A model generated the notes under the pieces. It saw only the letters and a program-made list of their open reading frames with translations. It made no database searches and was not told the origin of the DNA. Source: Batkoa obscura (lineage: Eukaryota > Entomophthoromycota > Entomophthoromycetes > Entomophthorales > Batkoaceae). From it: 64,000 nucleotides of DNA. Both the position numbers and the translations under genes were made by a program. The stretch spans positions 248,001 through 312,000 of the forward strand of contig JASVEC010000033.1 in NCBI GenBank assembly GCA_030770535.1. Direction: 5' to 3'. Positions 48,512 through 59,621 of this stretch are shown piece after piece; positions within the stretch are counted from its first letter, which is position 1; every line of letters begins with the position of its first letter.

Positions 48512-50410
48512 GGTATTAATTTTTAGTTTATCTTTTGAAATAATAGATATAAGATGGACTGAAAGTAAATTTAACCAATATTAAATGTCATTTATTTAAA
48601 ACTAATTGGTTTATTATTCTTATAGTTTATGAACCAATTAAAAGTCAAGTAGCTGTCACTTTAATCTTTTACACCAATCAAGGTTCGATTTTATTGTTAT
48701 GAATGAAGTCGAACCAAAAACTGTGGGGAATTTGGGTAAATCAAACTAGACAATGCTAATTTGATAATTTTAAATGGCTGTTTTTTATTGGTCGAACTTA
48801 CAGATAACTAAGATGTGAATATTATATTATTTACAAGTTTTAAGCCACTAACATTAAATATAACTATACTATATTATAATATAAACAGACTCATTTTATT
48901 AAATTTACATTTGACTATACTGTTGTTATGATAGTGTCTTTATAATAATGCGACCTTTTTTATAAAACTTAAAGCATTATTATTAATATATTTTATTATC
49001 TTTATAATTACCTCATTAATTCTAATATTAGGTCGTTCCATATGTTTCAGACACTTTGATTTAAATTTATTGTTAATTTTTTTAACTGAATTTAAAGATT
49101 ATAAGAATCATGTATATTTATATTCAGATAAAATAAATCAATAACAAATTTAACTAAAGATACCTGAAACATATAGAATAGCCTAATAAAACTTAGATGT
49201 CATCTTTTCTTAAAAATTTTGCACTAAATGGAATTATTCAACTAAACTAGAAATAGTTCCTCTTATTTACTTGTATTAGTCTAATAGTTGCACGGAAATT
49301 TAGGTATTTGTACTGTTGGAAATGTAATAGCTTATAGTTATATCCATGGTAAATAAATGATAGTTTGAAAGTAACTATCTAAAACTTTTGCGGTCTAATA
49401 CTTACAAGAATAAATAGAATTATTCTTAGATATTTTTGTAATTTAAAATTTTATGCTTTAGTAGAAAATTCAATAAATATAATTTTGTTGGATAAAATTA
49501 ATTTATTTTCAACTTATAATTTAAAATATAATAATAGATTGTTATTAATTTAATAATTTACAATAGTTTAGAGGTACACTTAGCTACAATATGAGTTAAA
49601 GTATTTTCAAAAATACAAAAAGTGATATAGTTATTGCTTATTAACTCATTTCAAATTAATTTAATTGTTTGTGTTTAAATACTGATAGTTTATGTACTGT
49701 ATTATATTTTAAGTTGTTACAATCATTAAAAAACTTTATAACATTAAAATATCTATTTCAAAAAAAACCATAAAATATAAATCTTATAGATCAAAATTTG
49801 TATATAATAATTGTTAGCTTGTTTTTGTAACAATGGTATTGATTAAGTTCTCTTATCTTTTATACGCTAATAAGTAAAATAAAAAATATAATAAAACTAG
49901 TTTATGAATGCTATTGTCTTTATATTTTAAACTTGTTATTGTTGTCATTATCTCAAATTTAATCGAGTCTATTTAGTATAAGTAGTAACATGCTTTTTAT
50001 AAGCCACAAGTTGATAATCAAATATTATTATAATTTTTTAATATAATTTATAATACTTTCCAAGGCCAAATATTTTCAAGCACATTATTAATGTTTATAT
50101 AATACTTAACTGTAGTTCTACGTAATTTAGTAACTTAATGGTGGATTAAAAATTTACTATTGTTATGTAACGTAATAATATTTTGCTCAAGAAAGCTTAA
50201 TATGTTTTTAATAAGCCATAGTCATCTTGCAAAGAAGAGTCTTTGTTATATAAAAAATGATATTTTGATTCATCATTATACCACTATCAATATTATGTAA
50301 TTATACTAAAATCAAAATAGTCAAGTTTATTAGAAAATGTTTTAATTGAATGCATAAAACAAATGAGGATACTATTCTGAATCTAATGTTAAATGTATTT
50401 TTATTATACG
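48512..50410. other. Intergenic region, nothing recognised
   Basis: About 1.9 kb of AT-rich sequence between 14-3-3 and carboxypeptidase Q. No gene, MITE or tandem repeat seen. Confidence 0.5.
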
Positions 50411-51918
50411 TTAATTAGATTCTGGTACAATTGTCTTTGGTAAAGTTTCCTTTAAATCTGCAACTGCATAAATAAATCCTCCTGTCATTGCTGCATTCCT
50501 GGCCAATTGCTCTGGCTTAAGAACTTCCATACGATCCCCTGCAGTATGGTGAAAAGTAAAATAGCTTAAAGTGGAATTATTCTCAGTTTTTGATGATAGT
50601 GATGCACAAGGAATTCCTCTTGAGCATAAATATGAAATGTCAGCATCTCCACCTTGGGTTTCTAAATAAAGTATTTAAAGCTGAATAATAAAAAGGGAGA
50701 AATTTTACCTTTAACGCCCCCAAAAGTCGTATGCCCTAACAACTCTTTACCAATCGAAGTAAAAATAGCAGTAGCTTCGCTATTTCCAGAGAAAGCAAAC
50801 CCATATGGTTCAAAAGCTCCAGAATCCGATTCCATGGCAAGAACATGATTTTCTAAATTATTTATATTTTCTTGGTAGTATGTTTTACCACCAGCTATCC
50901 CAGCTTCTTCATTTGTCCAAAATATAGCACGGAGAGTACGACGAGGCTTAAGCCCGAGGTTAACTATTTGACGAAGTACTTCCCAACCGATAAAAGCACC
51001 AGCGGCGTCATCCATAGCACCAACGCCAACATCCCAAGAATCAATATGACCGCTTACAATAACGATTTCATTTGACTTTTCACTTCCTTTGATCTCAAGG
51101 ATCAAGTTACGTGTCTTAGCTTTACCTTTTTCTAGCGTGGCTCCCATCTTTAAGGTAAGTTTTGGCTCTTTATAAATATTGCACTTATGGTTACCATTTT
51201 CTTTTGCTCTTTTTTGAATTCTGGTTAACATTTGCGCATCTTCTACAGTGACCACAGCTCCTGGTATTTTTGCTTCTTTCATTGCCCCAGTATGTGGGGT
51301 ATCAATAGAAAATGGTGTAGCAGCACGAACTAAAGCAGCAACTGCACCATAGTTTTCTGATAATGAAGCGCAATTTTGTCGAATATTAGAAGCGGCACCA
51401 TAACCAGTCCAAGGAAAATTACACAACACAATCTTTTTCTTTAATTCCCCTTTTTCACCTTTTTCTTTGAGATCATCTTTAGAAACCACGGTGACCACTT
51501 CAGCAGTTATACCATCCTTTGGTGTACCAACCGATCTTCCGAGACCTAAAAAGTTGAGCTTTACATCACCTCTAGTAGGCGAATGATATACTAGAGATTC
51601 TTCATTACGTTTCCAATAGTCTGCTGTCACATTTTGGGTATATGCTATCAACCCATCCTTTCTGGCTTGCTTTTGTATCCAGTCAATAGAGTCTTCTAAC
51701 GCCTTTGAGCCAGTTATGCGATGCCCATACAAGTCTGTCATTTCAGCTAATCGATCCCAGATTATGGTGTTATTTTGGGTTGACGCTAACAATCTGTTAA
51801 CGTTATCTTTAAGATAGGATAAAGTTGGAATTTTAAATTCTTTTTGGACATTCTGAGAATAAGCGATATTGGAATAAATCAGTGCTACACAAAAGTTAGA
51901 AGCAGTATTGAACTTCAT
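50411..51918 (-). CDS. CPQ: Carboxypeptidase Q-like M28 metallopeptidase, secreted
   Basis: Two exons: 51918-50709 and 50661-50411, with a 47-nt intron, giving 486 residues. The first ~21 residues form a modest signal peptide (MKFNTASNFCVALIYSNIAY). Catalytic M28 residues are in place: VSGHIDSWDVG (His291, Asp293), GAMDDAAGAF (Asp303), FWTNEEAGIAGG (Glu337/338), AMESDSGAF (Asp365) and YFTFHHTAGDRM in exon 2 (His441/442). This spacing and the LYGHRITGSKALEDSIDW N-terminus match carboxypeptidase Q (plasma glutamate carboxypeptidase, ~470 residues), a di-zinc dipeptidase of the lysosome or extracellular space. A protease-associated-like insert spans ~140-265. It likely supplies amino acids from dipeptides in the vacuole or outside the cell. 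Confidence 0.9.
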
Positions 51919-53189
51919 TTGTTAACAATGATGATAAATTTTATTTAATGTTGATCTATTTTAAATCTTTTTATATTGTTTTAAATTACTATACCATTAT
52001 ATTTAGTTCAGCCCCTAATCATCTTTTTTAAACCAGATTTACTCTTCTACTTATAATGTTATTCACTTAAACAAGGATTTTTTGACTCAATAAATGACCA
52101 AGATGTCTCCAATAATAGAAAGCTAGATTAAAAAAGCGTACTTGTGACAATTAAAATGATAAAAGGAATTGATAAAAATGGATAGGTACAGTTTAAGGAT
52201 GAGTTTGTTTTAATAATACTTTCAAGAAAAGTGTAAATCAAGTATACATTTGATTATTTCTAAAAATATGTAATTATACTTTGCTTTGATTAAATAAAGC
52301 TGTTAATAATATACTAGTCAAACGACTAACAAGAGTATTATTTATAGTTTGAAATAATAGTTGCTTTGGATAGCAAGTACATTTATAATGCTGTTTATTT
52401 AAATAACATTCCATCAAATTTATATTGATTAAAATTTGTATTTGAACACTTATGTATTGTTTATTTTGCTAATTATTTCAAGTTTTTCTCATGACCAGTC
52501 AGTCATATTTAAATATTCGCTAAATTTATGATTTTGGAATAAATTTAGAATAATTTAGAGTATCATATATTAAAGCTATCATATAAAGTATTATATATTC
52601 CATAATTTCCAAAATTTCAACAAAAGACATCTAACTACAATTTGTTCTATAATTAATTAAAGTCATATTGCTTATTTTATTTTTGAAAATATATCAGATA
52701 ACATTTAAACATACAATAGCAGAGTTTGTTGCATTTTTTTATTTTTTTTGTAAACAAAAACTAATCAACTATGTGCTTATTTGCACTAATATTGTTTTTA
52801 TCATCGTATCGCCATTAAATCGACTTCAGCTTTAATGTGTTTTTAAAAGACTAAAAGTTAAGTTCATTTATGATCTGTTAGTAATTTTCAATATAAATAT
52901 AAGCGTATAAATAAATTAGTAATATTAATTATACAAATTTTAGGCTTATAGCAATTTCATAAAAATCCAGACCCTATGAAACTGTAAATAGTTTAATAGC
53001 CACTACATTTTATTCTTACCTTAAATCCTTATTCTCTCAACTGTCTAAAATTGTGTTTTTATCCTTGTTTTTTATAACAATCAGAAATAATTAGGTCAGA
53101 TTATCTTTTATATATCCATTAGTCACTGTTTAATTAATTTTTAGATCAAATTTGGAAAATTTCTGTTTAGTATAGGTTTTGATTTCATT

Positions 53190-53295
53190 ATTTGGGGATG
53201 TTTTTTTTAACTTCATTTTTTTTCCATTTTTTAAGTGCTATTTAAACGAAAAGTTTGTTAGTAAAATTCTCAAATACAAAAATACATTCCCATTT
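53190..53295 (-). mobile_element. MITE copy 13 (reverse)
   Basis: ATTTGGGGATG to ATTCCCATTT. Flanked by TT on both sides instead of TA. Confidence 0.85.
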
Positions 53296-53568
53296 AGTAA
53301 GATCAATAAAATTACTATAATTACACACTATCAAATATCATAATTCCATAGCAATAAGTGACAACAATTAAACAATAATGATGATAGACAATTTTATTAC
53401 GAACTTTGAGCCTTTAAGTGAGAGAGTATTTTGAAATACTAAATGCAAAGAAACACACAGGCGCTCTATATTTATCACTTATAAAACAGATCTTTCAAAC
53501 TCAGGACCAAAGGCTTTGTGGTTAATTTTCTTTGATAAGCTTAAAGTACTGAGAAGTAAAAGAAGGCA

Positions 53569-53672
53569 ATTGGGGATGTATTTTTGTGTTTAAGAATTTT
53601 ACTAACAATCTTTCCACTCAAATAATGCTTAAAAAATGGAAAAAGTAATCAAGCCAAAAAAATATCCCAATT
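53569..53672 (+). mobile_element. MITE copy 14
   Basis: ATTGGGGATGT to ATCCCAATT, with AT on both sides. Core AATAATGCTTAAAAAATGG. Confidence 0.85.
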
Positions 53673-54480
53673 ATTTTTTGGAACGCTTTTGAACTGTTAT
53701 TTTCAAAAATTAAACTTATTTTGGACTGCTTGAAAATTTTATGCAACAAGTTTGAGAAAATTGAGTGCTTTTTTAACTCCAACAAAATCAATCATTTTAA
53801 ATAATAACTTTACTCTTGAAAGTCTTTATGAGGTCACTTGAAGCTTTGTTCAATGAAAAATGACCATTAACAGAATAAATTTTATTTGAGTGCCGTTAGC
53901 TTTAAAGGATGGCAGTTCATAGAGTTCAAACGATAAAAATTAAAATGACTTGTGAATATCACAAATGCTTAAAAGCTAGTTGGCAATGATATTCAGAGCC
54001 TACAATTATAATGGTGAGATAGAGAATTAATGTAGATTTAATTTCCTTCATTTCCTTATATGGCTTTGTACACCTTTTTTATCAAATTTTTATAGTCACT
54101 GATAGGTAATTGTAAATCAATAATATCAATAAAACATAACATGTAGTATTGCAGCTGACCCAACTCTTTTATGACCTAAATAACTACCTACTTAAGAATA
54201 AAAGTTGTATTGAAATTCGATAAAATGTATGGACTAGGCTTTAAGAAATTAACTATGCAAATAACCACCTGCCTATAAAGATTATCGCTAAAAAAGACTT
54301 AAAAGAGTTCTAACAACTGTATGGGTTGGTTTAAAGAACTTTAAAAAGGGAAATTAGTAATTTACAGAATTTTAAACCGTTAGGCAATAATATAGGAATT
54401 TTAGAAGGTCAAGTGGCTTTAAAACCATATTTTGAGTAATATATAATGCCTAAGTTTAATTATTGATTTTTCTTTTTAAA

Positions 54481-55429
54481 ATGGATAGTACTACTTTAGA
54501 AGGAAACAATATCTATAATCAAATAGATTTGAACAATTTCAATAATTTAATCTGGTATCAAAGATACAAATTTCAAGCTTTTAAAATTGTTGATAATTAT
54601 ACTTTTCATTACAAAACCACCTTGATTTCAACTTTCTATCTAATTGTTTTGATCTTTGAATTCGGCTGTCGTAAAATTTAATTATTCTCATAAAATGTTA
54701 ATGTTAATAGTAAATAATATAGGATTTGCGTTTGGAGAAAGGGATAATGCTCTATCTAAAGATCGATCTCTTTTGCATCTAGTATTTAGTATATTGGAAA
54801 TTCCATTTATACTATTATTTTTAATAGAATTGGCTCTAAAATTATTCACATTAACTAATGTTAAATTATATGCCTTTCAATTATCAGTAATGGATTCTAG
54901 TTTTTTGGTGTTTAATATTGCTGCAAGTATATTTGATATTGTCAAACATGAAACTTTATCTTTAGAAATTAAAATGCTAGTGGCAGCAGCCAGACTATTA
55001 TTGCAAGTGTATATAAATAAGCAAGTAATCGAAGTGATCGAAGAATGCGTAATTTTAATATTTAAGCTAATGAATCAATTAATAATAACAAACTATTAGG
55101 AAGATAAAATAACTGAACGATACAAAGAGCACTATAAGTCTATTGTGTTGAAAAACGAAACTATGAAATTAATTAATAAAGCATTAGAAGTGGAAGTGGA
55201 AAACTATTCAAAAACTATAAGTAGTATAGAAGCCGAGGTTAAAGAATTAGATAGTGAGATGATTGAAACTCATCGAAAATCATGGAGTGCTCTTGTATCA
55301 CCGATGCTATCAGTTAAAGTGAATATACCTGTTATGAATGAAAGTTCTTTCAAAAATCAACGTAAATCTAAAGAGTTAAAAAGAACAACGGAATATAGAA
55401 AAAGATGCAATTCATTTAGTAACTTTTAA
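54481..55429 (+). CDS. Hv1-like voltage-sensor-domain protein with coiled coil
   Basis: Three exons: 54481-54670, 54723-55048, 55100-55429, giving 281 residues (human Hv1 is 273). Introns are 52 and 51 nt. An alternative acceptor at 54710 would give a 40-nt intron. Residues ~45-170 form four membrane segments. S2 has FLIELALKLF with Glu99 and Lys103 at the places of the conserved Hv1 Glu153/Lys157. S3 has QLSVMDSSFLVFNIAASIFD with Asp121 and Asp135. S4 is MLVAAARLLLQVYINKQ, with one Arg where Hv1 has three spaced arginines. S1 (LISTFYLIVLIFEF) carries Glu60 and no Asp, whereas proton selectivity of Hv1 needs Asp112. Residues ~173-225 are a charged helix resembling the cytoplasmic dimerisation coiled coil. 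Architecture is Hv1 or TMEM266-like. Proton conduction is doubtful. Confidence 0.65.
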
Positions 55430-56026
55430 TAAAATATCACTAACTCTACATATACTTTATAAAAATTTATTCTAAAAATATTCAAATTAGTACTAAAAGT
55501 ATAGTAAAGTTGCTTATAATACATTTTTAATTACGTTAAGAAGTTGTCATTTATTAATTCTTTTAGTTTTGAGATAAATAGATAATAATTTCAATAAGTT
55601 TTCAATCATGTCAATGAATTGTACTTGGCAGTATAGCTCAATTATTACCATAAATTAAAAAAATAATATTCTATCATTTATATCTATTTTGATTACTCAT
55701 GAATTTGTGATTGTTGATAAAATTGGTATTAATGATGTTTTAAAGTATCTATATATAATTAGTTTTCAAATAGTTTAACCTTTGAAATAATTTTTTGATA
55801 AAAATTAGTCTTGTAGTCATATGTTATCTAGTAAGTACATCATCAATCATATTAGCGCAATAGACACATTCATCAATAAGATATCCTTTATATCACTACT
55901 GTTTTTTAAATAGCCATCTAATCATATGTATAATTCAGTACTGTTTGTATACCTTAATAGCTGAGTTGTTAGATTGGAGTGTATTTTAAAGTATAGGCAT
56001 TTAATGTGACCCCTATATTTTTTGAA

Positions 56027-56128
56027 ATATTTGACTTTTTATGTTTAAGAATTTTACTAACAATTTTTCTATTAAAATAGCGCTTAAAAGATGGAAAAAG
56101 TAATGAAGTCAAGAAAAATACCCCATAT
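56027..56128 (+). mobile_element. MITE copy 15 (worn left end)
   Basis: Core AATAGCGCTTAAAAGATGG and right end CCCCATAT intact. The left end is unrecognisable and its boundary approximate. Confidence 0.75.
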
Positions 56129-56806
56129 ATTTCCATAGTATTGGTATCGTTAACTTACTCTATTTTTTACAACATAAAAGTAGGTTGACTTTATCCTCAT
56201 CTGAAAACCGGTATAACATGTTTTCGGTAGTATTTCTTCCATATTTTTCAAGCTGAAACAAATTTTCTATCATAAAGCAAATTTAATATACAAATCATTA
56301 GAAGTGTTTGTTATTTGGATTAAATGCTATATATTATTACTAGTGACGATTACCTATCATCCTATCAGTGTAACTTTAGTGGCATTATTCTATAAAATGT
56401 CCCTGGCTAACTTTATCACAAATTGTTGTTTAGGAAATATGTTTTTTTAAAATTATCAATAATGTAAATCCTATCTTACTATTGTTCAATTAATCATATA
56501 TATAATACTGGTAACCATGCCATTATTATTTTTTACTACTATATTTGAAGAATCGTTATGTTTGTAATATTTGAATTTTACTTGAGTTTTTATTTGCAAA
56601 GGGGTTTACAGATTTTTAAAATGATAGCTTTTTTAAAACGTAATTTATTTTTTGAATTATTGATTATTGATTATTACTATAAAAATGTTTACAATCATTC
56701 ATAAACCCTTTTATTCAGGACTCATATTGAACCTGATTTTTTAAATATTTTATACTAAATCTATATTTACTGTAGTTCTGTTGATTGTCCTATCTTTTAA
56801 ACTAAA

Positions 56807-56912
56807 ATATTGTGATGTTTTTTTGGTCTCATTACTTTTTTCATCTTTTAAACATTATTTGAGTGGAAAGATTGTTAGTAAGATTCTTAAACACAAAAAT
56901 ACATCCCCATAT
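56807..56912 (-). mobile_element. MITE copy 16 (reverse)
   Basis: ATATTGTGATG to CATCCCCATAT. Lies 21 bp before copy 17 in the same orientation. Confidence 0.85.
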
Positions 56913-56933
56913 AGAGAATTATGTGAATTTATT

Positions 56934-57039
56934 ATATGGGGATGTTTTTTTTGATTTCATTATTTTTACATCTTTTAAGCGTTATTTAAGTGGAAAAATT
57001 GCTAGTAAAATTCTTAAATACAAAAACACATCCCCATAT
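56934..57039 (-). mobile_element. MITE copy 17 (reverse)
   Basis: Near-perfect ends ATATGGGGATG and CATCCCCATAT, TA flanks. Forms a direct pair with copy 16. Confidence 0.92.
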
Positions 57040-57220
57040 GTTATTTTTCAATAGTGGATTAAGTGACCATTAGTGATACAAAATGTTTAATAAAAGATCC
57101 CTTTGATTAATAAACGAAAATTAAATGGCATAATTTATTATAATAATAATTAAAAGTCAACTTTACATTATGATAATAATACTGAATATCTTATTAATAC
57201 TTGTAACTAATATTTAAATA

Positions 57221-57326
57221 ATATGGGGATGTATTTTTGTGTTTAAGGATTTTGCTAATAATTTTTCCACTCAAATAGCACTTAAAAATGGAAAAAGTAA
57301 TGAAGCCAAAAAGAACACCCCTATAT
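57221..57326 (+). mobile_element. MITE copy 18
   Basis: ATATGGGGATGT to CACCCCTATAT, ~384 bp upstream of the I78-like gene. Confidence 0.88.
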
Positions 57327-57646
57327 TCTAAATCTTAAATAACAAATCATATTAACTTATGATAAATCCATTCTTTATTTTTAAACAAATTTGGTGGCTT
57401 ACTTTTAAACATAATTATACTTCAATATTTATAAAAATAAATGATAATTCAATGCAGTAAATAAGAATGATATTAAAAATAGAGATAATGTTTTAAGATA
57501 ATTTAATAAACTAATTTTATACTTGATTAAAGTTAATTAATATAATTTTAGTAACTATCGATTACTTGAATTTGCATAAATTGGTACCAAAAGGACATAA
57601 AGTAAAGCCTCAAGCTAAAATTAAACAGAATTGATAAAAAAGAGAC

Positions 57647-57653
57647 TATAAAA
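57647..57653 (+). promoter_or_regulatory. TATA box of the I78-like gene
   Basis: TATAAAA 57 bp before the ATG at 57710, with a short A/C-rich leader between, typical of a strongly regulated gene. Confidence 0.55.
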
Positions 57654-57709
57654 AAGACCAAAATAAGACCAAAATAAAATTAGAAAAACACTAAACTTTT
57701 ATTGAAACC

Positions 57710-58360
57710 ATGAAATTTATTAACGTTGCATCTTTATTTTCTCTCAGTGCCACTGTTTTAACTGCCACTTTACCAGCTGATCAAGCTCTTGCTCAACCAA
57801 TCAGCCAAGCTACCCTTGCTCAACCAATCAATCAAGCTACCCTTGCTCAACCAATCAATCAAGCTACCCTTGCTCAACCAATCAATCAAGCTACCCTTGC
57901 TCAACCAATCAATCAAGCTACCCTTGCTCAACCAAAAGGTGCCAGTGGAGCAAGTTATAATGTCGGAAATCCATATGGTAGCACCGAACTAGATGAAAGA
58001 ATTCGCAATTATTTTCGATACAGTATGATGAATCGATATAAGGATCCTAGATTTTATGACTATCTTAATATATCACCTGAATCTAATAAGAAGCCTTCCG
58101 ATATCCTTTCTTATGTTGGCAAAAAGCTTATTCTAAAAGGAGGTTACCCATCTTATGGAGGTTATAATAGTGTAAGTTCATTATCTAAGTAATGTATTAA
58201 TAAGCTAATTATCTATTTTTAGATTAATGAAGCTGATTTACCTCAACCTAATCGTATTATAACACCAGATACATTTGGTGTAACTATGGATTATGTTCAA
58301 AATCGATTAAACGTTGTTGTTGACAAAGATTATATTATTACAAAAACTTATTATGGTTAA
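57710..58360 (+). CDS. Secreted I78 peptidase-inhibitor-like protein with nonapeptide repeats
   Basis: Two exons: 57710-58171 and 58223-58360, with a 51-nt intron (donor GTAAGT, acceptor TTTTTAG), giving 199 residues. Residues 1-~20 are a signal peptide (MKFINVASLFSLSATVLTA). Residues 26-75 are a tandem ATLAQPINQ repeat: a degenerate first unit, four identical 9-mers and a partial sixth. After a Gly/Ser linker and a charged helix, residues ~131-199 match family I78: ILSYVGKKLI, then PNRIITPDTFGVTMDYVQNR and LNVVVDKDYIITKTYYG. The family consensus is close (R-[VI]-I-x-P-x(4)-VTMDY-x(3)-RLNV-x(2)-D). I78 inhibitors such as the Aspergillus fumigatus elastase inhibitor block serine proteases. Unlike that protein, this domain has no cysteine at all and ends YYG instead of CG. 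A protease-inhibiting role is inferred, not shown. Confidence 0.82.
57785..57934 (+). repeat. 27-bp coding tandem repeat
   Basis: Four identical 27-bp units (GCTACCCTTGCTCAACCAAT + CAATCAA) plus partial units at both ends, encoding ATLAQPINQ. Nucleotide identity between units implies recent expansion or gene conversion. Confidence 0.95.
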
Positions 58361-58560
58361 GTTTTAATAAACCTTATTTATTCGCCATTAATAAACTATA
58401 TGCATGTTTATTTTTATCACTTTACATTTTCTATTTTATTATTATGTCATGCAACTATGCTATTATTCTTAGACTTGTAGTAAATATGATATTGTTGGCC
58501 AATATTGGTATTTGGCAACATATACATAGATATTAGAATATGAGCAACTGAAAACAAGTC

Positions 58561-58663
58561 TGGGGGATATATTTTTTTGTTTAGGAATTTTACTAATAGC
58601 TATCCTACTTAAATAGTACTTAAAAAATAGAAAAAGTGATAAAATAAAAAAAACGTCCCTTTA
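58561..58663 (+). mobile_element. MITE copy 19 (diverged)
   Basis: TGGGGGATAT to CGTCCCTTTA, core AATAGTACTTAAAAAATAG. Older-looking than most copies. Confidence 0.75.
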
Positions 58664-59540
58664 TAAAAGAAATATCTTAGTATGTTTTATTATTTAAGAA
58701 TTCAATTAATACTTTTTTCTGTTGAATTCAGATACTATCAGTATAAATAAACTTTTAACCTACTTTAAGTATACATATATAACCATTCAATTAACTATAG
58801 TTTAAGCTGTCTAGTAGTCCCATTTGAAATTACAGTATTGTTAAGACTTCATCAATTGTCTATATTTTCAATAATTAAATATGCCACTTGATATTTATTT
58901 TATTTTATCTTATTTTGTTTTATTATACTATATAAGTTTGGTTTAAATTAAAGATAGACGATAAATTTTTTTGTTTTATTCCATACTTTAAAACATATAA
59001 TTCATATTCAAAGTATCCATCATATTAAAAATACAATATACCAATATAGTATCAATGGCTTTTAAATTATTACTTTCCGCTAGTTATTATGTAATAGTTG
59101 TTAAGCTTTTGTCTGTTAATTTGACATTGTAATTGAAAATGTCATAAAATAAATAAAATGAGATTAAAATTTTAGTTAATTAAATTTAGTCAATGATCAG
59201 ATGAAATCATCAATTTAATTCATTAATGTTTGATCAATAGCATTGCGTAATTTAATTACTTTATTAACTGCCTAATTCATTAGATTTTATATGTTACTTT
59301 GCTAATTGATTTTGTTTCTAACGGTAAAGGAAATTGAACAGTGTAACAAAAAGATGGATATTAAAAAATCAAAGATTATCGTTGAGCTAGATGTCATCTA
59401 CTTGAGTAAAATCCATAAGTGAAGTCATTACTTAATGATATAATGGGATTGTAATGTCATTACATAAGATCATCGGGTATTTTGATACAATATTAAACAA
59501 ACTAAGTGGAGAAGGACAACTGTTATTCAAACGAAAACAC

Positions 59541-59548
59541 TATAAATA
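59541..59548 (+). promoter_or_regulatory. TATA box of the 13-repeat secreted protein
   Basis: TATAAATA 81 bp upstream of the ATG at 59622, followed by a leader rich in CAAAC-like motifs and free of ATGs except one at the element's edge (ACATGCA). Confidence 0.55.
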
Positions 59549-59621
59549 CATGCATAAGAACCACAGTCTTTTATTATCAAACTAGAATTACAATTATATT
59601 ATACAAACAACAATCTAAACA

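Larger units (their letters stand above)
51919..54480. other. Intergenic region with two MITEs
   Basis: Contains MITE copies 13 and 14 in opposite orientations about 270 bp apart. No gene recognised in the remaining AT-rich sequence. Confidence 0.45.
55430..57709. other. Intergenic region with four MITEs
   Basis: MITE copies 15-18 lie between 56027 and 57326. The rest is AT-rich with no gene. The last ~100 bp before 57710 form the promoter of the I78-like gene. Confidence 0.5.
58361..59621. other. Spacer between the two secreted repeat proteins
   Basis: AT-rich. MITE copy 19 lies at 58561 and a TATA box at 59541. No gene seen. Confidence 0.5.
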
